From positions 1 to 64,000 of the forward strand of contig QXJR01000014.1 of the NCBI GenBank assembly GCA_020975725.1: 64,000 bases of DNA. The letters are read 5' to 3'. The position numbers and the translations under genes were made by a program. Source of the DNA: Picocystis sp. L7. Lineage: Eukaryota; Chlorophyta; Picocystophyceae; Picocystales; Picocystaceae. The notes beneath the pieces were generated by a model that was given only the letters and a program-made list of their open reading frames with translations, searched no databases and was not told the DNA's origin. Positions 1 to 9,399 of this stretch are shown one piece after another (position 1 is the first letter of the stretch; the number at the start of each line of letters is the position of its first letter).

Positions 1-37
1 CCCTAAACCCTAAACCCTAAACCCTAAACCCTAAACC
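1..37. repeat. Telomere repeat tract, CCCTAAA x5
   Basis: Five perfect CCCTAAA units followed by CC, then an abrupt change to the subtelomeric minisatellite. CCCTAAA (TTTAGGG on the other strand) is the telomere repeat of most plants and green algae and of several other algal and protist groups. Its position at base 1 and its C-rich orientation fit a left chromosome end. The tract is short, as expected where an assembly stops inside a telomere. Confidence 0.95.
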
Positions 38-740
38 GACCCTGTCCCCTGGGGGCAGCCGTGTCCTCTGGGGGCAGCCGTGTTCCCTGGGGGCAGTCGT
101 GTCCCCTGGGGCACTTGTGCTCCCTGGGGGCAGGTGTGTCCTTTGGGGCTCGACCGTGTTCCCTGGGGGCAGCTGTGTCCTCTGGGGGCAGCCGTGTACC
201 CTGGGGGCAGCCGTGTTCCCTGGGGGCAGCCGTGTTCCCTGGGGGCAGCCGTGTACCCTGGGGGCAACTGTGTCCCCTGGGGGCACTTGTGTTCCCTGGG
301 GGTCGATCCTGTCCTTTGGGGGCAGTCGTGTTCCCTGGGGGCACTTGTGTTCCCTGGGGCAACCGTGTCCCCTGGGGGCAGCCGTGTACCTTGGGGGCAC
401 CTGTGTTCCCTGGGGCACCTGTGTCCTTTGGGGCTCGACCGTGTTCCCTGGGGGCAGCTGTGTTCCTTGGGGTCGACCCTGTCCCCTGGGGGCAACCGTG
501 TCCCTGTGGGTTCGACCCTGTCCCCTGGGGGCAGCCGTGTCCTCTGGGGGCAGTCGTGTCCCCTGGGGGCACTTGTGTTCCCTGGGGGCAGCTGTGTCCT
601 TTGGGGGTGGACCGTGTTCCCTGGGGCAGCCGTGTCCCATGGAGGGCATTGTGTTCCTTGGGGGCAGCTGTGTCCCTGTGGGCCAGTTGCGTCCCTGTGG
701 GGTCGACCCTGTCCCCTGGGGGCAGTCGTGTCCCGTGGGG
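38..740. repeat. Subtelomeric minisatellite, unit about 19 bp
   Basis: About 37 imperfect head-to-tail copies of a 19-bp unit close to TGTCCCCTGGGGGCAGCCG, with variants such as CACTTGTG, TCGACCCTG and CCCGTGGGG. It abuts the telomere directly. The G-run strand points toward the chromosome interior. Long open frames occur in several frames on both strands with Pro/Gly/Cys-rich repeat translations, which is a by-product of a stop-free repeat and not evidence of a gene. Two more units of the same type lie apart at 2460-2497. Confidence 0.93.
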
Positions 741-1110
741 ACTTTCTGATTTTCTGAAAATGATCGAGAGTTGTCCTCACTACCAGGGCTCTCCCAAAGG
801 CTAGAGCCGAAAAATCTCCTCGGGCTGGTCGTGGAATGGGAAGATCTACTATACCGCCCCTTGTAGATAGCAGAGATGTGCGTTGAGAGTAAACAGGAAG
901 AATAGGGACCAGCCAGATTCTAAATCAGGTACATGCATCGGAAGCGGCACTTTCCGTGGATCACTCCTTCAACCATCTTGTCTAACCACGTCTCATATTT
1001 GTGGTATACGTTGAATTACTTTCTTGTTAATATAACTCAACCGCCCTTCCCCGAAGGCTCGATCATGCACAGACTGGTCGTGGATGTCCAGCAGGCCCAC
1101 GTGACCATCG
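741..1110. other. Gene-free spacer between two subtelomeric repeats
   Basis: Single-copy-looking sequence, more AT-rich than its neighbours. I see no credible coding frame, RNA gene or repeat in it. Confidence 0.6.
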
Positions 1111-1887
1111 CCTCGGTCCCTTGGCCGCTGGGAGGTCGTCCACCCGGAGGACCCCTTCCAATTGCGTCGTTTCGAGGAAAATGGATCCGAAACTCGGCAG
1201 ACAGGCCTTTCGAAGCCTCCGGAGACAGGTGGAGGCCTCGTCCCGACCCTTCCTCCCATTCCGAGGCCGCGAAGGGACCTCCTGCTGCCCGACGACGCCT
1301 CGGTCCCTTGGCCGCTGGGAGGTCGTCCACCCGGAAGACCCCTTCCAATTGCGTCGTTTCGAGGAGAATGGATCCGAAACTCGGCAGACAGGCCTTTCGA
1401 AGCCTCCGGAGACAGGTGGAGGCCTCGTCCCGACCCTTCCTCCCATTCCGAGGCCGCGAAGGGACCTCCTGCTGCCCGACGACGCCTCGGTCCCTTGGCC
1501 GCTGGGAGGTCGTCCACCCGGAAGACCCCTTCCAATTGCGTCGTTTCGAGGAGAATGGATCCGAAACTCGGCAGACAGGCCTTTCGAAGCCTCCGGAGAC
1601 AGGTGGAGGCCTCGTCCCGACCCTTCCTCCCATTCCGAGGCCGCGAAGGGACCTCCTGCTGCCCGACGACGCCTCGGTCCCTTGGCCGCTGGGAGGTCGT
1701 CCACCCGGAGGACGCCTTCCAATTGCGTCGATTCGAGGAGAATGGATCCGAAACTCGGCAGACAGGCCTTTCGAAGCCTCCGGAGACAGGTGGAGGCCTC
1801 GTCCCGACCCTTCCTCCCATTCCGAGGCCGCGAAGGGACCTCCTGCTGCCCGACGACGCCTCGGTCCCTTGGCCGCTGGGAGGTCGT
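1111..1887. repeat. 187-bp tandem repeat, four copies plus a partial fifth
   Basis: Copies start at 1111, 1298, 1485 and 1672, with a partial fifth at 1859-1887, giving a constant 187-bp period. Each begins CCTCGGTCCCTTGGCC and contains GGATCCGAAACTCGGCAG. Copies differ at only a few positions by eye. Because 187 is not a multiple of three, the reading frame rotates at every copy, so the long open frames on both strands across this block are repeat artefacts. It is a second, longer-period subtelomeric satellite internal to the 19-bp minisatellite. Confidence 0.93.
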
Positions 1888-2548
1888 GCAGGAGGGAGAG
1901 GGTAGACAGCGCTGAAAACGCTGGCAGTCAGGCGTCGGGATGATTGCGTCTTGGATCCTTTATCAATCGTAGATTCAGGCATCGTGGGCGCCTGGAAGAC
2001 TCGTCGGAGTGATTTTGGACGAATTGGTCGTGCGTCCGAAGGGGTCGGGGTTGTTCCGACAGCTCGTTCGCACAGTACCCGAGGGGTTCACGAAAGTAGG
2101 AATGCCCCCCTTTTTCTCTCTGTCTTCGTCTCATTCGCGCTCCTGAATACCCCCTTTGGTTCCTTCATCGTGATTGGTCCGAAGTCGGATGTCGTCCTCG
2201 GCGGGCATGGATACTTGCTCGGGGTGTCCAATGGCAAATCTGCTACCCAAGGCATTTCCTTTACAGTCCCCGCTGAGTCGCCCCAAGTATCGGGATTCCT
2301 TGCTTCTGAACCCAAATCGAGGGACAGAGCTTGGGAGGACCGCGAACTTTTGCAGCCGAACAGGGGACGGGAATCCCGGGTCTTAGTGTCGGAATTACAC
2401 AGTCTTACCGTACCGAGTTTCGGGGGCTTCGATACGGCTCCTCTCAAACACGGGGAAGGTGTCCCGTGGGGGCAGTTTTGTCCCGTGGGGGCAGACCCCA
2501 ATGCGACCCCTAATCCCTGTTTCGGCACGGGCATTTTGGGGTACCCCT
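1888..2548. other. Gene-free subtelomeric DNA with a stray minisatellite pair
   Basis: An open frame crosses this stretch but its translation shows no domain I recognise and it overlaps repeat sequence. At 2460-2497 there are two 19-bp units (TGTCCCGTGGGGGCAG core) of the telomere-adjacent minisatellite, matching its last variant near 730-740. This suggests local shuffling of subtelomeric sequence. Confidence 0.5.
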
Positions 2549-2719
2549 ATGAGCGAATGGAAGGAAAACGGTACATTCGAAGACTACGAAGAGATGTTCG
2601 ACAAGGCCAAAAGCAAATTCAAGTTCCTTCCGGAGAGCTCTCTAAAGCGTCGTCATGGTGAACTCAGTTGGGATACGGTCCTACGGTTGAAGTACAAGCA
2701 GCAGCGATCATACCGCTGA
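2549..2719 (+). pseudogene. 3' fragment of a Crypton-like tyrosine recombinase gene
   Basis: The last 56 codons before the stop at 2717-2719 match the C-terminal end of the tyrosine recombinase tail at 19512-19913. Both share the pattern [E/N]WKE..TF, a middle F.F segment, then GELSWDTVLR.KYKQ.RS. No catalytic part is present, so this is a decayed end of a second element of the same family. As in the longer copy, the GGGGTGACG terminal motif follows about 470 bp downstream (3186). The ATG at 2549 is only the first in-frame methionine of the matching part and is not claimed as a working start. Confidence 0.75.
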
Positions 2720-3185
2720 TCGGCATCGCATTTTCCTTCGGAACCTCTCACGAAACCTTCCATTCGTAGACGCACGATCGCGCAGGAGGAACCTACAAAG
2801 CGATGGTAGGTTTTTCCTACTCGACCACATCGACCCTTTCGAGCTCCATCGTTCGTGTAGCAACTGTCCATCACTGCGAAGTTCGAGTTGCGTCACGCAC
2901 CATAGTCCTCCACTGAAGCCATGTAGCCTACGCTTGCGCGCTCCTGTGTCGATCGCTTCTTCTTTGGCTTTGCTGTCGCCGTTCCATCCGTCGCAACGTC
3001 GAACGTTCGTCGCCTCCGTTTGCCCTTCGTCCCGGATCCCCTTCTCATCTGCAATGCAAACTTTACTATGAAGGGAATCGATAATTAACGGGAAAATGTT
3101 TCCCTCTACGAACTGAGTATCCGTTCGATTCGATCGGGGCTCTAACCCGGGTTTCGAAAGGGCTTCGTTTGTGGGGGATTTGCCC
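2720..3185. other. Gene-free 3' flank of the recombinase fragment
   Basis: No coding frame recognised. By its position between the recombinase tail and the terminal motif, this corresponds to the non-coding 3' region of the Crypton-like element (compare 19914-20382). The two regions have similar lengths but I see little direct sequence match between them. Confidence 0.5.
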
Positions 3186-3232
3186 GGGGTGACGCCGGGG
3201 TGACGAATTCCGGTTAAGAGGGGGTCTCGATC
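3186..3232 (+). repeat. Terminal motif of Crypton-like element, relic copy
   Basis: Two GGGGTGAC blocks spaced 11 bp apart (3186 and 3197), followed by a GAATTCCGG-like block and an AAGAGGGG..TC..GATCC block. The same ordered set occurs at 20383-20430 after the longer recombinase gene. In both places it lies about 470 bp beyond the recombinase stop codon. Confidence 0.65.
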
Positions 3233-3371
3233 CTATAGACCAGGATCGCATAAGGCCCTCGGTAGTTAACCAGGAGGGCATGGCTTCACAGGAGGTCCAG
3301 GCCTGCCTCGCGCAAAAGCATGCACCTGATTCTCGATCCATCCTTCTTCCCATACCATTGGAGCACCATGT

Positions 3372-3434
3372 GGTGCAGGCATGCACCATTCCAATCCGAA
3401 ACCGGCAAGTGAAGGAAGTGTGCATGCCTGCACC
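3372..3434. repeat. Inverted repeat, 15-bp arms
   Basis: GGTGCAGGCATGCAC at 3372-3386 is perfectly inverted at 3420-3434, with 33 bp between the arms. It could form a small stem-loop. No function is implied by its context. Confidence 0.6.
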
Positions 3435-3705
3435 AACCTCGACGGCCTTCGTTCTGCATGGACGACCACGTGTGCTGTGCGGTGTGTGCATCTGCGGGCA
3501 CTCCTTCGCAAAGCCTTGATGCGCTCGAGTGCGCCACCATCCCACTCCAGCCCCACCATTCGCGAGCTCCATCGTCCTTCCTCTTTTTTTGTCGATCTCC
3601 ATCCCCTGGAAATTTGGTTTCGCCCTCGTTCGGATGGACCAGATCCACGTTTCCAGGTGCGTCGTCCACGTGTTTTTCTCGGAGACTTCGCCTGCGGCGC
3701 TGATT

Positions 3706-3751
3706 CTCCCGGTAGGGACCCAACTCGAGTTGGGTCCCTACCCGGAGAACC
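3706..3751. repeat. 46-bp palindrome centred on CTCGAG
   Basis: Bases 3713-3744 form a perfect 32-bp palindrome centred at 3728/3729. After one mismatched pair (3712/3745) the pairing resumes out to 3706/3751. There is no spacer at the centre, so it could extrude as a cruciform or mark a fold-back. It may be a fossil junction between two inverted copies. Confidence 0.85.
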
Positions 3752-3928
3752 CAACTCATTCCCCTCGGGAAACAAAACCGGGATCGATTTGTTTCCCACC
3801 GGGTTTCCGGGAAACAAACCCAAACCGCCGAGAAACAAGCCCGGGTGGGATTCCAGACGGATATCTGGATCCCTTCGAACTTGAGTGAGAAACAGAGGGA
3901 TTTTGGGTCGAAAGGAGAAGTTGATCCC

Positions 3929-3995
3929 GGAGTTTCGTCAACCTTTTGGGGTGACTTTTTCGATCGAACGGGTGAAACTGGGGTGACGAAACTCC
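3929..3995. repeat. Inverted GGGTGACGAAACTCC motif pair
   Basis: GGAGTTTCGTCA at 3929-3940 is perfectly inverted as TGACGAAACTCC at 3984-3995. GGGGTGAC blocks sit at 3948 and 3980. The arrangement resembles the inverted motif cluster in front of the recombinase gene at 17520-17645. I read it as an end fragment of the same transposon family. Confidence 0.6.
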
Positions 3996-4860
3996 CAGAA
4001 CTCGATTGTCGAAGAACGGGGTTTGTCTCAGGGGGAAGGGGCTTTACACACTCACGGATCCGACGACCCGTGAACGACCGTGTGAGCCTGGGCTTGGCAA
4101 GGGGACAATAAGCCTTCTCGTCCAATCAACCATAGATTGATCCTTCGTTTAACCGGGTCCCGTGCGGGTGCGGACCACTCGGAGTGTTCGCGGTGCAGGT
4201 GGACGACCGGTGGCCCTGCGCGTTGGCGTAAGTAGTTCGACGCGTGGGTGGATGAACGAGAAGACGCGTCGTCTGGGGCTTGGATGCGATGCATCCAACA
4301 GACATGATCTTTCGTGCCGGTTGGAGGCATCGCAAGTAGGCTCGATCGAAGCCGACGGCGGGCCAATGGCTACCAGTCCGCGTCCATTCGATCCGCCGGA
4401 TGCTCCGTTTTGCTCGCTCTTTACGCTTTCCTCAGTTGTTTCTTGCTCCTTTCGACTTGTCTAGGTGCGACCATCCTAATCTCGTCGTCCGTGGTGTCGG
4501 ATCGATGGCGTCGGGCCGGTCGGACATGCACAGGTCGACGCTTTGTTCCCTCGGTGTCGGACCTTCCAGGTGTATCTGCCACCGGAAGTAATTCCTACTG
4601 TTCTCGCTTTTATTGCGATCGGTTTTCCTCACGCCGTTCAGACTTGGACGCATCCAGGTTGGATGCCTTCGATCCTTGATGGAGGCAAAGATGAGGCAAA
4701 ACATGTCGATATCTAGACCAAGGATGTCGATAAGTCCTCGGCATGCTCGGGGCTCTCGATACCGAAATCGTCCGCAAGGCTTGTTTTATTCGAACGACCT
4801 GACGACAAAGCCCGTGATGGAGGGGCCTCCAATTCGGGTGGATGGGACAGCGTCCCTGCG
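3996..4860. other. Gene-free stretch
   Basis: Open frames of 60-120 codons are present but none shows a domain, low-complexity signature or paralogue elsewhere in the window. No RNA gene or repeat family recognised. Confidence 0.5.
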
Positions 4861-4892
4861 CCCCCCCCCCCCCCCACACACACACACGCGCG
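4861..4892. repeat. Simple-sequence tract C15-(AC)5-(GC)n
   Basis: Fifteen C residues are followed by alternating AC and then GC. This is a slippage-prone compound microsatellite whose exact length is likely unreliable in an assembly. Confidence 0.9.
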
Positions 4893-4919
4893 CGACGGGG
4901 TGGGATGCGCCCCACGCGT

Positions 4920-5029
4920 GTTGCATAAGGCAGTGGCCTCCTCCTGTGAACGAGGCCCACCAGGGTCTGTCGAGACCCTGGCTTACGGGTCCGAACCATC
5001 GAGGCTACCCATCGAGTAAGGGATCTGAT
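4920..5029 (+). repeat. Dispersed repeat A, copy 1
   Basis: This 110-bp stretch recurs in inverted orientation at 20958-21067, with the same overall length and roughly 80-85% identity by eye. Shared blocks include AGTGGCCTCCTCC, GTGAACGAGGCCC, ACCCTGGCTT, GTCCGAACCA and GAGTAAGGGAT. The reverse strand contains GGTTCGGACC, loosely like a tRNA-type B box, but no convincing A box is visible, so a SINE origin is only a possibility. Confidence 0.75.
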
Positions 5030-5089
5030 ATCCCTTTAGAATACAACGACAGTACCGTTCCGGAACCAGAACCAGTTTCCCCCGGTCGC

Positions 5090-5126
5090 ATTGAAGCACG
5101 GTCGCCCCCGATCAGAACGGGCTTCT
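5090..5126 (+). repeat. Dispersed repeat B, copy 1
   Basis: A 37-bp sequence beginning ATTGAAGCACGGTCGCC and ending AACGGGCTTCT occurs again inverted at 17420-17455, one base shorter in a C run. It lies 60 bp after repeat A, so both may belong to one larger element. Confidence 0.8.
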
Positions 5127-5129
5127 TGT

Positions 5130-5872
5130 AAGGGGAACCGGGGACTTTGATCGAGACAGACCGAAGGGAACCAGCCGACCCCGTCCCAATCCACAATTGC
5201 GAGGGGTGGGCCTGAGGGGGCTGAACGGTGTCGAGCAAGTGACAGCTCACAGTCGCCCCGGGGCGAGCAAAATGGGCGGTCAGGTGTAACTTAGAGGAGG
5301 ACGAAGGCGGATAAGACACCCCCTTTGCTCCAATTCCAACCGCCAGTGAGAGGCGGTGAGAGAGGTAGACCTATCGTCCCTCTTTGCTTTGTGATAGAAC
5401 TTGACTTTGCCAACCACCAGCGCGCCTCCTTCCGTCCTCTCTCGACGACTTGCTGAGGCCTACGCGCTTGCCCAACCACCAGGAGGTCGGCCTCGCTAGG
5501 CACCACGCCTCGAGCCGGCTAGAAGGGGACTTTGTCCGCAAGTGCGAGGACCCTCGTCCAAGACCGGTGCACCGGCTCCTTCCTGACACACGCTCTCCTC
5601 CAAGGCACGTGTGTGAGTGTCCAAAACTCACGGACGCTTTTGCAACACGCGCGATGGCGATGGAGAGGCCCCACCGACGCCCCCACCCCGCTCCCCGACC
5701 GAAAGGACGCCTACGAACGAGGTCCCGGGGCGATGGCGGGTTCCGCGCCCCCAAACCGAATCCTCCACGCCCGAAAAAAAAAAAGGAACGAACGAAGGAC
5801 GGGGGAGCTGCCCCACGAGAAGCGGAAGAAAAAAAGGGGGGCACGGACGATTTCAAAAAGGGGGGCAAGCAT
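5130..5872. other. Gene-free stretch
   Basis: Open frames here are overlapping, rich in Arg/Pro or Lys, and lack recognisable domains. Purine-rich A and G runs occur at 5777-5865. Nothing else identified. Confidence 0.5.
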
Positions 5873-5938
5873 CTACTTTGCGCAACTCAGCTTAGCTCGA
5901 CCTCCAGCAACTACTTTGCGCAACTCAGCTTAGCTCGA
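5873..5938. repeat. Direct repeat of 28 bp, two copies
   Basis: A perfect 28-bp sequence beginning CTACTTTGCGCAACTCAG occurs at 5873-5900 and again at 5911-5938, separated by 10 bp. It is a local duplication. Confidence 0.9.
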
Positions 5939-6031
5939 AGCGTTTAGGAGAGGAAAGCTTCAATACTTAATACCTAAGGGTACCCAATCGCAATCGCGAA
6001 AAGGCCTCTCCCTCAACCCTAAACCGAGTCC

Positions 6032-6310
6032 GGGCGCCCCACCCTTCCAATCCGACGGACCGCGAGTAGTCCCCCTCTTTCCTCCTGATCCCCAACACGG
6101 TCCACCCCTGTCCTTCGGGGGGGAGGTGGGGAGGACAGCGCAGACCTATCCTTCTCGAATCGGGGCGCCCCACCCTTCCAATCCGACGGACCGCGAGTAG
6201 TCCCTCTCTTTCCTCCTGTTCCCCAACACGGTCCATCCCTGTCCTTCGGGGGGGAGGTGGGGAGGACAGCGCAGACCTATCCTTCTCGAATCGGGGCGCC
6301 CCACCCCCCC
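6032..6310. repeat. 131-bp tandem duplication upstream of the DUF285 gene
   Basis: Copies begin GGGCGCCCCACCCTTCC at 6032 and 6163, with a third partial start at 6294, giving a period of 131 bp. The two full copies differ at only a few bases. The block ends about 230 bp before the signal-peptide ATG of the DUF285 gene, so it could overlap that gene's promoter, though I see no specific regulatory motif. Confidence 0.9.
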
Positions 6311-6539
6311 GACCCCACCTTCGATCCAGCGGGGTCTTTCTCCACGTCCCTACCTCCCTCCCTCCCTCCCAGCCGGGAGGATTGTGGAGGAATGTGAAAA
6401 TCTTCCCCCTACGGACGACCAATCCATCCCCCTGCCTCCTTTCCCATTTCCACGTTCTCCCCGCCGCCCACGCGTTGCCTCGTTGAAGAAGCGCAGGAAG
6501 GTTCGGTGTGGTCGCGCGCCACCGCACCACGCATCCGCC

Positions 6540-7406
6540 ATGGCCACGTCTTCCTCTTTCCTGGCCTTGCTCCTGCTCGTCGGAACGGGCCTCCAACAAG
6601 CCTTCGCAGGTGATGGTCCGAGCTTGTTTTTTCGGGCCGCCAACGGCGTGACCGTACTGTGTCCCGACGCGGACGTGGGCCACACCGGCGTGGTGGATGG
6701 GGAAACCTACACCAAACGGACCCGGGCCCAGCTGGACTCTCTTATTGATGATGATGATGCGGATGAGCAGATTCGGCTGACCTGCACAACCGGGATCACG
6801 GACATGGACAACTTGTTCAACGGCAAAGGCAGCTTCAACCAAGACATTGGGAGCTGGGACACCAGCAGCGTGACCAACATGACCTACATGTTCAATTTCG
6901 CCACCAATTTCAACCAAGACATCGGAAATTGGGACACCAGCCAAGTGACCACCGTGGGGGGCATGTTCATTGGTGCCGGCTTTAACCAAGACATCGGGAG
7001 CTGGGACACCAGCCAAGTGACCAGCATGATTGACATGTTCTATGGTGCCGGCAGCTTCAACCAAGACATCGGGAACTGGAGCACCAGTCAAGTGACCGAC
7101 ATGGGGGGCATGTTCAATCAGGCCGGCAGCTTTAACCAAGACATTGGAAACTGGGTCACCAGCAGCGTAACCAACATGGCGGCCATGTTCAATTTCGCCG
7201 GCAATTTCAACCAAGACATTGGGAGCTGGGACACCAGCCAAGTGACCAACATGGATGCCATGTTTGCTGGAGCCGGCAACTTCAACCAAGACCTGTCCAA
7301 TTGGTGTGCGGAAGAAATTCTTTCAAAGCCACAGATCTTTGATACAAATAGTGGGTTCGCCGGTCAATCTGCAAGGCAGCCTGCCTGGGGAGTCTCATGC
7401 GTCTGA
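6540..7406 (+). CDS. Secreted DUF285/BspA-like repeat protein
   Basis: A 288-residue protein. I place the start at ATG 6540, although the frame is open further upstream to 6384, because this methionine begins a typical signal peptide: MATSSS, a Leu-rich core, then AFA|GD as the likely cleavage site near residue 23. A short Cys-containing region ([10 protein letters not shown]..) and an acidic DDDDAD stretch follow. Seven repeats then begin FNQD at residues 99, 124, 148, 173, 198, 223 and 248, a 25-residue period (24 once), each close to [16 protein letters not shown] plus MF. This is the DUF285 (BspA-like leucine-rich-type) repeat first noted in mycoplasma surface proteins and common in marine algae and protists. 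The protein is probably exported or cell-surface. Its ligand is unknown. No transmembrane helix or anchor is seen after the repeats, and the C-terminus has two cysteines. Confidence 0.85.
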   Translation: MATSSSFLALLLLVGTGLQQAFAGDGPSLFFRAANGVTVLCPDADVGHTGVVDGETYTKRTRAQLDSLIDDDDADEQIRLTCTTGITDMDNLFNGKGSFNQDIGSWDTSSVTNMTYMFNFATNFNQDIGNWDTSQVTTVGGMFIGAGFNQDIGSWDTSQVTSMIDMFYGAGSFNQDIGNWSTSQVTDMGGMFNQAGSFNQDIGNWVTSSVTNMAAMFNFAGNFNQDIGSWDTSQVTNMDAMFAGAGNFNQDLSNWCAEEILSKPQIFDTNSGFAGQSARQPAWGVSCV

Positions 7407-8585
7407 TCCGTCTGATGTGAGTGGGAGGTATCAAACTTGGTGAGACGGGCTCCAGCATCCTCTTCTTTGTCGGGTTCCGATTGCCAAGCCCTCCGCTTCC
7501 AGGAGGGGCTGAAGACATCAAATGTAATGGAGCCAGTTTGACTTGCTGCCCCACATCGTCCTGATCGCAAAAAACAGAATTGCATACCCTTCACAGAGTT
7601 TGAAATGGCCAGCGAGGCCTATCGTAGGGGTTCGGCCTCGTAGCTTGCGCAACAATTTGCCATGCAACGCGCTTGGTTGAGGGTTATTGTCGTGAGGAGG
7701 AGCACAGGGGTTGGTTCAATCGCGCGGAGAACGGGAGCACGCTTGAGAGCTTGAGACAGGAAGGTTGTGGTTCAATTGCAAAGTCCCGTGAGAGGTCCTA
7801 GTGATGCCTCGCACAGGGGGATGGTCGCTCCAAGCCTTATTTGCCCAAGGCGGCCAAGGGCCAACATCTCCTAGCGGCTCCTAGGGGTTGAGGACGAAGG
7901 TTTTTGCAACCGCGATTGGGGGGGTGGATGCGACCGAATAATGCAAATAGGCTTCGTAAATTTTAGTAGGACGGTTGGAAACATCCGGGCATGAGGGACT
8001 GTGGGATGGCCGATTCCCCAGATAGGCCCATCTCGGACATCGGTCCACTCCCCCCTCTTGCCCCCACCCCATGCGACAACAAGCCCCCCACCGCGAGTTT
8101 TGCTGGGTTCAAGGGGGTTCCACCACGAAGGGGCCAACCAGGACGACGCATCTGGTGCGTCACACCACACGTGGAATCATGGACAGAGCAGGAGAAGATC
8201 GGCTAGAGGGATCAAAACGCTCGAGAGGTGGAAAAGAAGCACAGGAACAAGTGTCGGAAGAAGAGAGGAGGGGAAGAAGCGCTTGGAGTGGAGGTGATCG
8301 TTCGTGGACCATCGGGATCCTCACGGGCTTGGACGCTGCAACACCACCAACGACGTGGCTGTCGAGCTGATGGGGGTTGCGTGGCCGTTCCTCCCGACAC
8401 GTCCACGGGTTGGAAGGAACGGCAACGCCACTACTTACTGCTTTCCATGCAAAAGAGGACGAAGGGGAACGCGGAGGGGGAGGGGGAAGTGGATCCGGAT
8501 GCGAGAAACTGGTGGACAACCTGGCCGATTTCTGACCTAATTTGCATGCTCAATCGACATCTGAAGAAATAGAGAAGGTGATGAC
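7407..8585. other. Gene-free stretch downstream of the DUF285 gene
   Basis: Overlapping frames of 60-119 codons occur on both strands near 7.9-8.5 kb, but their translations are low-complexity and share nothing recognisable. No repeat family or RNA gene identified. Confidence 0.5.
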
Positions 8586-8588
8586 TAC

Positions 8589-9351
8589 TTGTCTAGCAAG
8601 CTAGTGCTAGCTTTGCCAATTTTCTTGCAAGAAAAGAGACACATGGTCATTGCCTTCTCTTACGGAGAGACCAAGTGCACATTGGTATTGTGCAAGAGTC
8701 ATATTCGACATGCACAAGTTCAAGACATCTTTGGCCTTACGTTGCATCTTTGCACTAGGCTTCGTGAAAGAGAACCAGCCTACTTCGGCGTAAGGCTACC
8801 ATGGAGTCTCCTTGGTCAATAATGCCCTTTGCCGGGAGGACAACAAGATTGGCCGAATACCTCCTTGCTCTAGAGGTGTTGCGCCCAGCCCTCTCGAGAC
8901 ACCTGTCTTGCCGAGGTTTTCCTTGGACGATGAGGAATATGCACTCAATCGTGAGGCTTTTGAGAGGTTATCAATTATATTCGGGCCATTTACTTGGGAC
9001 TTGTTTGCCTCGCCAAACAATGCCCAATGTCCGGCCTTCTTTACATGGGAGACCCACGCTCTTGCCCAAGAATGGGCTAGTCTTGGCAACCTATGGGCAC
9101 ACCCACCCTATTGCCTCATTGACTCCGTGAAAGGCAAGCTCGAGGCCGAACCTAGAGCCCTTGCGACCATGATCACTCCGCATTGGCCAAAGGCTCCCTG
9201 GTTCCCTCGCTTGCAGCATCTCGCTACCTACCAGGAGGTACTCGGGAGGCATGAGGGAATATTCTCGGATGGCCGAGGAAGGCCCTTGCCTTCCCCTCAC
9301 TGGGACGTCCTCCTTAGCCATGTCCCTAGGCGGATGCAGGGCCAGGACTAA
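8589..9351 (+). mobile_element. Relic of a DIRS-like retroelement, RNase H tail
   Basis: The right part, from about 8.8 kb, reads like the end of a reverse transcriptase-RNase H polyprotein of tyrosine-recombinase retroelements: a FGPFTWDLFAS block, then N.QCP.F..W, WAHPPYCLID, and ITPHWPKAPWFP.L. The same series (VDLFAS..N, ..PPF.LI, ..P.WP.QPW) is known from DIRS-type elements. No reverse transcriptase core is recognised upstream, and the part before 8.8 kb is only tentatively included. It is a broken fossil lying directly upstream of the Ty3/gypsy relic and in the same orientation. It could instead be an unusual extra segment of that neighbour. Confidence 0.5.
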
Positions 9352-9399
9352 CCCGAATAGGGACCGGTTTGTCCCCCTTTCTAATAAGGGCTCTGTGGC

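Larger units (their letters stand above)
3233..3928. other. Gene-free stretch holding two inverted repeats
   Basis: Several overlapping open frames exist on both strands, but none carries a recognisable domain and their translations disagree on any single best frame. The stretch contains the 15-bp inverted repeat at 3372-3434 and the long palindrome at 3706-3751, followed by short GGGAAACAAA-type reiterations near 3767-3840. Confidence 0.5.

Noticed and set aside
38-740. CRISPR-like array
   Set aside because: Units are contiguous 19-bp repeats without spacers, and the context is a eukaryotic telomere.
17-804. Long open frames on both strands across the minisatellite
   Set aside because: They occur in several frames with the same repeated Pro/Gly-rich translation, as expected of a stop-free 19-bp repeat.
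933-1982. Open frames of 200-336 codons on both strands over the 187-bp repeat
   Set aside because: The period is not divisible by three, so the frame rotates at each copy. The translations are permutations of the same DNA.
4988-4998. tRNA gene or tRNA-derived promoter
   Set aside because: Only a loose B-box-like block is present; no cloverleaf or convincing A box can be drawn.
5967-7289. A 440-codon minus-strand frame with a [11 protein letters not shown] repeat
   Set aside because: It is the antisense shadow of the DUF285 repeats and has no domain of its own. The plus frame has a signal peptide.
8160-8572. Possible small genes near 8.2-8.5 kb
   Set aside because: Overlapping frames on both strands with low-complexity translations and no recognisable domain.
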